Shown here one piece after another: positions 53,494 through 63,467 of a DNA stretch of 64,000 bases. Source of the stretch: CBDCCV01 sp965215025 (lineage in GTDB: Bacteria; Bacteroidota; Rhodothermia; Rhodothermales; Salinibacteraceae); assembly GCA_965215025.1 (NCBI GenBank), contig CBDCCV010000001.1:1302001-1366000 (forward strand), given 5' to 3'. How positions within the stretch are numbered: position 1 is the stretch's first letter; each line of letters opens with the position of its first letter. The notes under the pieces are model-generated. The model made no database searches, was not told the origin of the DNA, and saw only the letters and a program-made list of their open reading frames with translations. A program made the translations under genes and the position numbers.

Positions 53494-56442
53494 ATGGACG
53501 CGGCGCGATGGGCACACATTAAAGCGCTTTTCGACGAGGCTCTTGAGCAGGCGCCTTCGGCCCGCGCCGCTTTTGTAACGGAGCGCGCGGAGGGCGACGC
53601 CGATCTCGAAGACGAGGTGCTGGCGCTCTTGAGCGCGGAAGACGAGGCGCCGCAGTTTTTCGGCGCGTACACCGGCGGGGCGCTCGCCTTTCTGCCGGGC
53701 GAAGGCCTCGGCGAGGGGCCGGGCGGCGGTGCGCGTGTGGGGCCGTACGAGATTGAGCGCGAGATCGGGCGCGGCGGCATGGGCGTCGTCTACCTCGCCA
53801 GGCGCGCCGACGGGCAGTTCCAGCAGCGCGTGGCGCTCAAGCTGCTGCCCCCCGGCTTCGACACCGAGGACCTCGTGGCGCGCTTCCTGGCCGAGCGCCA
53901 GATCCTGGCCTCGCTCGAGCATCCCGGCATCGCCCGCTTCCTGGGCGGCGGCGTCACCGAGGGCGGGCAGCCGTACTTCGTCATGGAGTACGTCGAGGGC
54001 GAGCCTATCGATGTCTTCTGCGACGAGCGGCGCCTTTCCATCAGCAAGCGGCTGCGGCTCTTTGCCGAGGTGGCCCGCGCGGTGGCCTACGCGCACGGCA
54101 AGCTCGTCGTCCACCGCGACCTCAAGCTCTCCAACATCCTCGTCACCGAAGACGAGAGCGGCACGCCGCACGTGAAGCTCCTGGACTTCGGCGTGGCGAA
54201 GCTCTTGGACGAGAGCGCCGCCGCCGCCGCCGCCCCGCTCACGCGCACGGGCGAGCGCTGGCTCACGCCCGAGTACGCCGCGCCGGAGCAGCTGCGCGGC
54301 GAACCCCTCACCACCGCCGCCGACGTGTACGCGCTGGGCGTCTTGCTCTACGAACTCCTCACCGGCCACCGGCCCTACCACGTAGCGGGGGCGCGTACGG
54401 CCCACGCTCTGGAGCGCGCCGTGCTGGAAACGAGGCCGCGCGCGCCGAGCACCGTGGTGCAGGAGCGGAGCGGCGAGGCCGCGCCCGAGGCCGTCAGCGC
54501 GGCGCGCGGCACTTCGCCGGGGCGCTTGCGCCGGCGCCTGCGCGGCGACCTGGACACCATCGTCATGAAGGCGCTGCGGAAAACGCCAGCGCGCCGCTAC
54601 GCCTCGGCCGAGGCCTTTGCCGTGGACGTGGAGCGCCACCTCCAAGGGCTGCCCGTGAACGCGCGGCCGGACACGCCCGGCTACCGGCTGCGCAAGTTCG
54701 TCCGGCGGCACCGCTGGGGCTTTGCCGTGTCCGTCCTGATCGCGCTGCTCACGCTCGGCTACGCGGCCTCGGTGACGCTGCAAGCGCGCGAGATCGCCCG
54801 CGAGCGTGACAAGGCCGAGCAGATGTCCGCGTTCCTCGTCGAACTCTTCCGCGTTTCCGATCCGCAGGAAGGCACCGGCGATGCCGTGACCGCGCGCGCT
54901 TTGCTGGACCGCGGCGCGCAGCAGGCGCAGGCCGATCTCCAGGACCGCCCCGAAACGCGCGCCATGCTCATGGACGTGATCGGGCGGATTTACGGCCAGC
55001 TTGGCCTGTACGACGAGGCCGGTCCGCTCCTGGCCGAGGCGCTCGAAGAGCGGCAGCGCGTGCTGGACGAGGGCGATCCTGACGTGGCGGCCAGCCTGCA
55101 CGCGCTGGGCGCGCTCCGCCACGCGCAGGGCCGCTACGACCCGGCGCAGGAGCTTCTGGAAGAGGCGCTGCGCCGGCGCCGCGCGCGCTACGGTGCGGAG
55201 CACGCCAGCGTGGCCGAGGCCATGAACAGCCTGGCTCGCCTGCGCCTAAGCCGCGGCCATCTCTCCGAGGCCGAGTCGCTTTTCACCGAGGCGCTGGCGA
55301 TGCGCCGCCGTCTCTACGGCCCCGCCCACGCCGCCGTGGCCGAGAGCCTCAACGACCTGGCCGCCGCGCTCCGCGTGCAAGGCCGCTACGTCGAGGCCGA
55401 GAAGCATTACCGCATGGCGCACGCCATGAACCTGCGCGTCTTAGGCCCCAGCCATCTGCGCGTGGCCGAGAGCCTGAACAACCTCGCCGCCCTTTTGCAG
55501 AACCAGGGCCGCTACGACGAGGCCGAGGATCACGCCCGACAGGCCCTCGCGCTCTACCGCCGCCTCTTCGGCAGCGACCACCCCGACGTGGCTACAAACC
55601 TGAGCAACCTGGCCTACATCCTCCAAAAGAAAGGCGACTTCGCCCCCGCCGAGTCGCTCTACACCGAGGCCCTGGCGATGCGACGCACGCTCCTGGGCGA
55701 TAAGCACCTGCGCGTGGCGAACAGCTACAACAGCCTCGCCGCCGTGCTCCAGGACCAGGGCCGCTACGACGAGGCCGAGCCGTACGCCCGGCAGGCGCTC
55801 GCGCTTTACCGCGAGGCGCTGGGCACTGAGCACCGCCTCGTGGCGCAGGCGCTCAACAACCTGGCGTGGCTCCTGCGCAACAAGGGCGACCTGGCCGGCG
55901 CCGAGCCGCTTTTCCGCGAGGTGCTTGCCATGCGCCAGCGGTTCTACGGCTCCTCGCACCCGCAGGTGGCCCAGAGCATGAGCTACCTCGCCGAGCTGCT
56001 CCAGGCGCGCGGCCAGCTCGCCAAGGCGGAAACGCTCTACCGCGACGCGCTTGCGATGCAGCGTGACCTCCTGCCGCCTGAGCACCCGCAGCTGGCCGTG
56101 CCGCTGGCTGGCTTAGGCGACCTCCTTGCCGAGCGCGGTCAGGCCATCGCCGCCGAGCCGCTGCTGCGCGAGGCGCTCTCCATTCAAGAAGGCGCGCTGC
56201 CGTCCGGGCACTGGCGCACGGCCAAGACGAAGGCCGCCCTGGGCCGCTGCCTCTCCGCCCAGGGCCGCCTCGACGAAGCCGAGCCGCTTCTGGATGCCGC
56301 CTTCGCCGCGCTCAAGGCCTCGCGCAGCCTCTCCGACCCCGAGACGCAACGCACCCTGGCCAGCCTCATCGCCCTCTGCGACGCCCGCGGCAACGCCCGC
56401 AAGGCCCGCGCGCACCGCGCCCTCATGGCCGAAGCGCGGTAG
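53494..56442 (+). CDS. Membrane serine/threonine protein kinase with C-terminal TPR repeats
   Basis: A 982-residue protein. A short N-terminal helical region is followed by a kinase domain (about 85-350): glycine loop IGRGGMGVVYLARR, VALKLLPP Lys, HRDLKLSNIL (catalytic D209), DFGVAKL (D231), PEYAAPEQLRGE. A membrane helix (about 410-432, FAVSVLIALLTLGYAASVTL) is followed by about a dozen 42-residue TPR repeats (SLNNLAALLQNQGRYDEAED and similar), probably extracytoplasmic. GGGGGA lies a few bases before ATG 53494. The kinase is on the same strand as the ECF sigma factor 333 bp upstream and probably shares its pathway. Confidence 0.93.
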   Translation: MDAARWAHIKALFDEALEQAPSARAAFVTERAEGDADLEDEVLALLSAEDEAPQFFGAYTGGALAFLPGEGLGEGPGGGARVGPYEIEREIGRGGMGVVYLARRADGQFQQRVALKLLPPGFDTEDLVARFLAERQILASLEHPGIARFLGGGVTEGGQPYFVMEYVEGEPIDVFCDERRLSISKRLRLFAEVARAVAYAHGKLVVHRDLKLSNILVTEDESGTPHVKLLDFGVAKLLDESAAAAAAPLTRTGERWLTPEYAAPEQLRGEPLTTAADVYALGVLLYELLTGHRPYHVAGARTAHALERAVLETRPRAPSTVVQERSGEAAPEAVSAARGTSPGRLRRRLRGDLDTIVMKALRKTPARRYASAEAFAVDVERHLQGLPVNARPDTPGYRLRKFVRRHRWGFAVSVLIALLTLGYAASVTLQAREIARERDKAEQMSAFLVELFRVSDPQEGTGDAVTARALLDRGAQQAQADLQDRPETRAMLMDVIGRIYGQLGLYDEAGPLLAEALEERQRVLDEGDPDVAASLHALGALRHAQGRYDPAQELLEEALRRRRARYGAEHASVAEAMNSLARLRLSRGHLSEAESLFTEALAMRRRLYGPAHAAVAESLNDLAAALRVQGRYVEAEKHYRMAHAMNLRVLGPSHLRVAESLNNLAALLQNQGRYDEAEDHARQALALYRRLFGSDHPDVATNLSNLAYILQKKGDFAPAESLYTEALAMRRTLLGDKHLRVANSYNSLAAVLQDQGRYDEAEPYARQALALYREALGTEHRLVAQALNNLAWLLRNKGDLAGAEPLFREVLAMRQRFYGSSHPQVAQSMSYLAELLQARGQLAKAETLYRDALAMQRDLLPPEHPQLAVPLAGLGDLLAERGQAIAAEPLLREALSIQEGALPSGHWRTAKTKAALGRCLSAQGRLDEAEPLLDAAFAALKASRSLSDPETQRTLASLIALCDARGNARKARAHRALMAEAR

Positions 56443-56556
56443 CCCAGCCGACGGGCAGCAGCGCAGACGGACGATCCCAAAGAAAAACCACCGCGCCCGG
56501 TTGCAGGCACGGCGGCTTCAGGTTCGGTTCGCGCACTTAGGCTGAGGCGTCCTGGC

Positions 56557-57024
56557 TCAGCGCTCTCCTCCGTCGCGGAGGTATTGGAGGCTGCGCAGCT
56601 CTGGCAGCATCCGCTCGTCTTTGATGCGCCCGGTGGCCTCTTTCGAGCGGATGAGGCCTTCGAGGCTGAGCACCCACGTCGCGTGCCCGTACAGCTCCAG
56701 CGGCTCCGCCTGCGCCTTGACGTCGGCGTAGCTGCCCAGCCCGCTCACGAAGCCAAGCAGATCGAGCGGGCCGGCTTCCGTCGAAAGCGTAAAGTTCGAT
56801 CCATTGCGGAGCGTCGTGGCGTCCCACTGAAACGGCAGGTCCGGAGGCGCGCCGCGAAGCGTAGGCTCAAGCGGCGCCAGCGCTTGCGCGATGCGCTCGT
56901 AGCAGACGTCTACATCCCTGGTAATGTGCGCCGAACCGTGAGCAACGGCTGCTACACCGCCGATGAGTACGAACTGGACCTCAGCGACGTGCAACACCTC
57001 GAGCAGCGTCTCTAAATCGAACAT
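56557..57024 (-). CDS. Nucleotidyltransferase-fold protein
   Basis: A 155-residue protein with FVLIGGVAAVAHGSAHITRD followed by VDVCY: the GG-x-A-x5-HG and D-x-D pattern of MNT/AbiEii-like nucleotidyltransferases. The third acidic residue may be in GPLDLLGFV. It is translationally coupled to the upstream 66-residue gene (TAATG overlap). Such pairs can be toxin-antitoxin or phage-defence modules, but many have no assigned role. Confidence 0.82.
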   Translation of the reverse strand: MFDLETLLEVLHVAEVQFVLIGGVAAVAHGSAHITRDVDVCYERIAQALAPLEPTLRGAPPDLPFQWDATTLRNGSNFTLSTEAGPLDLLGFVSGLGSYADVKAQAEPLELYGHATWVLSLEGLIRSKEATGRIKDERMLPELRSLQYLRDGGER

Positions 57025-57224
57025 TAGCGTTGGCGGCGCGCTGCGGCGCCGGCCTCTTGAATATCGAGAACAGAGCGGAGGCAGGCCTCATGTGTTCTCA
57101 GGCGCTCCGTCGGCGTCAAGCTGAGCTGTTCGTACAGGAGTGAGAGGTCGATCCCCTCGCGCTCGGCCTCAGCCAGCACGTCGCGCGGCTGCTCAGTGGC
57201 GGACGGGGCACGGTCGTTTTTCAT
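57024..57224 (-). CDS. Small helical partner of the nucleotidyltransferase
   Basis: A 66-residue protein, charged and helical: LAEAEREGIDLSLLYEQLSL, then TPTERLRTHEACLRSVLDIQ. Proteins with LYExLxLTPTERLRxH are commonly encoded just upstream of nucleotidyltransferase genes. Its stop codon overlaps the start of that gene (TAATG). It could be the antitoxin-like or regulatory partner. Start ATG 57224. Confidence 0.72.
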   Translation of the reverse strand: MKNDRAPSATEQPRDVLAEAEREGIDLSLLYEQLSLTPTERLRTHEACLRSVLDIQEAGAAARRQR

Positions 57225-57242
57225 GGCGTAGGCACAAAGCAG

Positions 57243-57272
57243 GGGCCGTGGCAGCTTTTGCTACCACGGCCC
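57243..57272. terminator. GC-rich hairpin beside the clpB remnant
   Basis: GGGCCGTGGCAGC and GCTACCACGGCCC form a stem with one internal mismatch around TTTT. Its place next to the clpB remnant mirrors the terminator at 58902 beside the intact clpB, so it may be the relic terminator of the lost copy. Confidence 0.55.
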
Positions 57273-57289
57273 GCCTCATGAGGCGGTTC

Positions 57290-57465
57290 CGGCGGTTATA
57301 GCTCCACCGGCTCGGCTTCTTGAGCTTGCGCCGCCTCAGCCTTCACGGTCTCGAACGCCAGCCCGTCGGCGCCCTCGGCGGGTCTGATCACCACGCGGTC
57401 CCTGTCGGCGACCAGCCGCTGAGCAGGTCCTCGGCGAGCTTGTGGGCCACTTGGCGTTGCAAGAG
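57290..57465 (-). pseudogene. Decayed duplicate of the clpB 3' end
   Basis: About 176 bp match the last 55 or so codons of the intact clpB (58956-59130 region). The C-terminus reads DRVVIRPAEGADGLAFETV and ends AEPVEL, compared with DRVVIGLAEGGDGLTFETV and AEPVEA in clpB. Further upstream the same words occur in another frame (LLSGW, LAEDLLS), because one base is missing near 57405. The rest of the gene is absent. The Fic gene sits between this remnant and the intact clpB. Confidence 0.85.
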
Positions 57466-57482
57466 GAGGTGCGCCGCCGAGA

Positions 57483-58838
57483 TTAGGTCGCCTGGCGGAG
57501 CCGGTCGGCCAAGTCGGCAGGGGCGCGGAAGACGAATGTCCTGCCACGCTTCGTCTTGCTTAGAAAGCCTTTTTCTTCGAGGCCAAGCAGGTCCGTGCGG
57601 GCGGTCTGGTACACGACGCCGTGGCTGATGCGGTGTGACTCGTACGTGTATTCATAGCCGGGATGGCGGTGCGCGTGGCTCAGGAGAGCGACTTGCCGGT
57701 GGTTCAGGTCGGCCGAAGGCTTGAGGTGTTCTTTCATAGCGCGCGCCTCCGTCACTTTCCGCCGGAGGTAGCGCCGGAGTTCATCCAGGGCACGCAGGAT
57801 GACATCGAGCTGATGGAGGATAAAGTACGTGAGGTCGTTCTCGTCTGTCTGCGTGTAGAGGTAGGCGCGCCCGTAGCGTGCCGGAGCGTTTTTCAGGATG
57901 GTGGAGATGGAGACGTACTCGAAGAGCCAGTAGTCCTCTTTGAGCATGAACCAGTAAAAGAGCGCCCGCGCTGTGCGACCGTTACCGTCTTCGAACGGGT
58001 GGTCATAAGCCAACCAGTAGTGCAGGATGACGGCTTTGATGACGGGGTGCATGAAGTCGCCCTCTGGCTCCTCGTTTGCGAAGGCGCACATCCGGAGCAT
58101 CCGGTCTTCGAGTTCATCGACGGCGGGCGGCTGATGCACTTTCTGCCCTCGACGGTACACCCCGAAGTCCTCGCCCGGCCGCCTAAGCGTACCAGAGCCT
58201 CCCGCCAGCGTCTCCTCGGTGACGACGCGGTGGAGGTCGAAGATGAGCTGCGGAGACAGCGGCTCGTCCAGGCGCTCGCGTATCCATCGCATAGCCCGGA
58301 AGTTGTTCAGGATCATCTGCTCATCCTTCGTCGTCGGCGGCCGGCCCGTGCGCAACATCTCCTTAGCGACGCGCCGCGTTGTGACCGCGCCTTCCAGTTG
58401 ACTGGACGTGATGGCCTCTTCGATAAGTGAGCTGATGATGTAGCGGTCGCGCTGTTCCGTGCTGAGCGCTTCTGAGGGGAGTGTGATGCGCCCCCCCGCT
58501 TCCTGGTCAATGCGCGTGAGCATCTGCAGCGCCGGGTCGGGCAGGATGTAGAATGCAGTGCGACCGATGCGGTCTCGCAACGAGAGGTCGCGGCGCAAAG
58601 CATGACGCGCTTGCTTTATCAGCGCCCACCACTCGCGGTGAGAGAGGTCCGCCGGTGGGTCGAGGTGACGCAGTTTGTCCCAATGCCGGTACCGCCCGCC
58701 GGGCGCGGGGCCGACGCGGTGCGCAAGCTGAAGATCCACCAAGCGCCCGTCCTTTAGCAGTTCCTTCAGGAGGGGTACCAGCGGCGGCGGCGAGACAGGA
58801 TGAGGCACTTGATGCAGCGGACGGCTCGATTGGATCAC
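57483..58838 (-). CDS. Fic-family protein (AMP transferase-like) with C-terminal winged helix
   Basis: A 451-residue protein. The Fic core motif HPFEDGNGRTAR starts at H280 with all catalytic residues. The inhibitory helix motif SSQLEG is at 145-150 upstream of the core, as in class II Fic proteins, with E149 expected to block ATP. HYWLAYDHPFEDGNGR and VYRRGQKVHQPP are typical. The C-terminal 70 residues (HRISHGVVYQTARTDLLGLE) look like a winged helix, so it may bind DNA and autoregulate. The start is GTG 58838, 6 bp from a nested palindrome. It is flanked by clpB-derived sequence. Confidence 0.92.
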   Translation of the reverse strand: MIQSSRPLHQVPHPVSPPPLVPLLKELLKDGRLVDLQLAHRVGPAPGGRYRHWDKLRHLDPPADLSHREWWALIKQARHALRRDLSLRDRIGRTAFYILPDPALQMLTRIDQEAGGRITLPSEALSTEQRDRYIISSLIEEAITSSQLEGAVTTRRVAKEMLRTGRPPTTKDEQMILNNFRAMRWIRERLDEPLSPQLIFDLHRVVTEETLAGGSGTLRRPGEDFGVYRRGQKVHQPPAVDELEDRMLRMCAFANEEPEGDFMHPVIKAVILHYWLAYDHPFEDGNGRTARALFYWFMLKEDYWLFEYVSISTILKNAPARYGRAYLYTQTDENDLTYFILHQLDVILRALDELRRYLRRKVTEARAMKEHLKPSADLNHRQVALLSHAHRHPGYEYTYESHRISHGVVYQTARTDLLGLEEKGFLSKTKRGRTFVFRAPADLADRLRQAT

Positions 58839-58844
58839 GTAGTT

Positions 58845-58888
58845 TCAAATACTAACTGTGTACTAATATCATTAGTATTAGTATTTGA
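58845..58888. promoter_or_regulatory. Nested palindrome upstream of the Fic gene
   Basis: Outer arms TCAAATACTAA and TTAGTATTTGA are perfect complements; within them TACTAAT-ATC-ATTAGTA is a second perfect dyad. The AT-rich 44-bp block lies directly upstream of the Fic start, where a promoter and operator would be. Confidence 0.7.
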
Positions 58889-58901
58889 GGAGCAGGTTTC
58901 A

Positions 58902-58943
58902 AAAAAAGCCGCCGTGCCTGCAATTAGGCACGGCGGCTTTTTT
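58902..58943. terminator. Bidirectional intrinsic terminator after clpB
   Basis: GCCGCCGTGCCT and AGGCACGGCGGC form a perfect 12-bp stem with a 6-base loop. A-run on the left and T-run on the right give U-tracts in both directions. It terminates clpB transcription (minus strand), 18 bp past its stop. Confidence 0.93.
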
Positions 58944-58960
58944 GCTCTGACAGTCGGCGG

Positions 58961-61615
<2,655 letters not shown>

Positions 61616-61734
61616 ACGCTCAGGTAGAGAAGTAAAGTGGAAGAAATGGCAGTCTGTATCAGATGGAAGCTCGCTCGCGATAAGATCGAAAAACGTACCA
61701 CCACGCTAGTGCGTGACAGGTTGGCAGCGTGTCT

Positions 61735-61872
61735 GGGAAAGGGGGAGCGGGGGAGACGAGGAAAGGAAGAATGGGGGAGAGGAAGCGTGGAGGATTCATC
61801 CAGCCGCTCTCTGGCTTCCCTCATTCTTCTATCGTCTCTTCATTCTTCCCCTCACCCATTCCTCCATCCCTA
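61735..61872. repeat. Purine/pyrimidine quasi-palindrome upstream of clpB
   Basis: The left arm is purine-rich (GGGGGAGCGGGGGAGACGAG, AAGGAAGAATGGGGGAGAGG) and the right arm pyrimidine-rich (TTCCCTCATTCTTCTATCGT, TTCATTCTTCCCCTCACCC). It resembles the element at 31083. It lies in the 420-bp divergent gap between clpB and the phasin gene. Confidence 0.55.
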
Positions 61873-61898
61873 CCCGGATGAAGAGACGACGAATTGAT

Positions 61899-61942
61899 AA
61901 CGCAGTGCGTCAAAGCGCAGAACATCCATGACGCACTGCGTT
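61899..61942. promoter_or_regulatory. Perfect 13-bp inverted repeat upstream of the phasin gene
   Basis: AACGCAGTGCGTC and GACGCACTGCGTT are exact complements with an 18-base loop. The site lies 94 bp before the phasin ATG and about 285 bp from the clpB start. It could be an operator or a transcript hairpin. Confidence 0.5.
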
Positions 61943-62035
61943 AAAGCGGGTGATGCTCGGCGACGGGCATCCGCAACGCCCCTCTTGTTTTCAGCACGCA
62001 TCCGCTTTTACTCATCCATCAGAGGCAACCTAATC

Positions 62036-62728
62036 ATGGCTACCACCGAGAAGAAGAAGCAGGCAAACCTCACCGATCCCATCTACCGCTTGGGCAACAT
62101 CCCCGGCGAACTCACGGCGCGTGGCCGCGAGGTATGGCTGGCGGGCCTAGGCGCCTTTGCTACCGTTGGCGACGAGGGCAACCGCCTCTTCAACACGCTC
62201 GTTGAGCGCGGCTCCGATGTGGAGAAGCGTGGCAAAGAGCAGATCGACGCCACCGTGTCTGAGCTGGACGCGCAGCAGAAGAAAGCCATCCAGACCAGCA
62301 AGGACACCGCCCGCGACACGGCCGGCTACGTCGAGGACATCGCCACGCGCACGGTGAAGACGGTGCTGGACCGCTTCGACGTGCCCACGCGCGCCGAGGT
62401 CAAGAGCCTGGCCGAGAAGGTGGCCGACCTTTCGACGAAGATCAACCGCCTGGCCGTGACCCTGGAGAAGCAGTCCACGGGCACGCCGCGCCAGACGACG
62501 ACCACGACGGACACGGACCGCGCCGCCTACAACGTCGTCCCCCGCGAAGAGGGTTGGGCGGTGATCAAGGAAGGCGCCAAGCGCGCCACGAGCGTCCACG
62601 AGACGAAAAAGGAAGCCCTCGAGAGCGGCCGCGAACTGGCGAAAAGCCAGGCGCCGAGCACGCTCACCGTCCACAAGCAGGACGGCGAGGTGCAGGAGAC
62701 GCTCACGTACGACGGCGAGGAGCAGTAA
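62036..62728 (+). CDS. Phasin-like protein fused to a DUF2188 domain
   Basis: A 230-residue protein. Residues 10-140 resemble polyhydroxyalkanoate granule-associated phasins (ARGREVWLAGLGAFATVGDE, NTLVERGSDVEKRGK, then helix to VKTVLDRFDVPTRAEVKSLA). After a Thr-rich linker (TTTTTDTD), residues 162-228 match DUF2188: YNVVPREEGWAVIKEGAKRA, VHETKKEALESGRELAKSQ, LTVHKQDGEVQETLTYDG. ATG 62036 is chosen because the phasin part begins soon after; the upstream open frame overlaps the hairpin region. No PHA synthase gene is in the window. Confidence 0.82.
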   Translation: MATTEKKKQANLTDPIYRLGNIPGELTARGREVWLAGLGAFATVGDEGNRLFNTLVERGSDVEKRGKEQIDATVSELDAQQKKAIQTSKDTARDTAGYVEDIATRTVKTVLDRFDVPTRAEVKSLAEKVADLSTKINRLAVTLEKQSTGTPRQTTTTTDTDRAAYNVVPREEGWAVIKEGAKRATSVHETKKEALESGRELAKSQAPSTLTVHKQDGEVQETLTYDGEEQ

Positions 62729-62773
62729 ACCTCGCCTAAGGGCAGGCGCGCCAGCCCGCCCAGCACAGCGCAA

Positions 62774-62812
62774 AGCGCCCGCTTCCCTCTGGGGGGCGGG
62801 CGCTCCTTTTTC
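62774..62812 (+). terminator. Intrinsic terminator after the phasin gene
   Basis: AGCGCCCGC and GCGGGCGCT form a 9-bp stem followed by CCTTTTTCTG, 45 bp after the stop codon. Confidence 0.85.
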
Positions 62813-63011
62813 TGTCCTTCTTTTTCTGTCACGGCGTTGCGGGAGAAGCGTGGCCTGAGGGGCGAGACGAATCCGGGCGCACCCGGACTTCCAGGCGGCG
62901 AGCAGCCGGCGGTTACGAGATCATAACGCGCCGCCGTCCAACACGCCCCGGCGCCTCGGGTATGAGGAGCAACCCAACGAGCAACCTCACCCACGAACAC
63001 AGCACGGCACG

Positions 63012-63359
63012 ATGGCAGACAAGAGCGTGAAGAAAGTAGACGCCTCCCACGCCCCCGAGGGCCAGATGGGGCAGACGTACCTGGCCGCCGGCACGAAGCT
63101 CTCCATGCGGCTCTGGCGCGAGAACCCCGGCGATGCTAAGGAGAAGAGCACGCACAAGCGCTCTTACGAGACCGTAGGCTACGTCATCAAAGGCAAGGCG
63201 GAGCTGCACCTCGAAGACCAGCAGATCACGCTCGAAAAAGGCGACTCGTGGGTCGTCCCCGCCGACGCCGAGCACACGTACAAGATCGTGGAGGACTTCG
63301 AGGCCATCGAAGCCACGGCGCCCCCCGCCCGCGCGCACGCGCGCGACGAAGAAGAGTAG
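63012..63359 (+). CDS. Cupin-domain protein
   Basis: A 115-residue single-domain cupin. KRSYETVGYVIKGKAELHLE and ITLEKGDSWVVPADAEHTYK cover the two cupin motifs; the second keeps the terminal His, while the first has Glu and few His residues, so metal binding is uncertain. The last 15 residues are Ala/His/Glu-rich. No enzyme function can be assigned. It stands alone, with a hairpin after it. Confidence 0.85.
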   Translation: MADKSVKKVDASHAPEGQMGQTYLAAGTKLSMRLWRENPGDAKEKSTHKRSYETVGYVIKGKAELHLEDQQITLEKGDSWVVPADAEHTYKIVEDFEAIEATAPPARAHARDEEE

Positions 63360-63389
63360 CCGCCGCGGCGTCGCTCCCAATGCATAAGG

Positions 63390-63423
63390 AAGCTTCCTCA
63401 GCCACAAGGCGTTGAGGAAGCTT
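63390..63423. terminator. Hairpin between convergent genes (cupin and glycosidase)
   Basis: AAGCTTCCTCA and TGAGGAAGCTT form a perfect 11-bp stem with a 12-base loop, followed by TCTTGCG. It lies 31 bp after the cupin stop and 45 bp beyond the stop of the opposite gene. Confidence 0.7.
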
Positions 63424-63467
63424 TCTTGCGTCGGGCGGGGGGTGCGAATCGAGCGCTTGCGCTCAAC

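Noticed and set aside
53299..55203. 634-residue minus-strand open frame
   Set aside because: Antisense to the kinase gene and crosses repeat elements.
57296..57547. 83-residue minus-strand frame as a gene
   Set aside because: Its end is the ClpB C-terminus and the rest is out of frame with ClpB and overlaps the Fic 3' end, so it is a remnant and not a gene.
61616..62035. CIRCE element upstream of clpB
   Set aside because: TTAGCACTC-N9-GAGTGCTAA is not present; the inverted repeat found there has unrelated arms.
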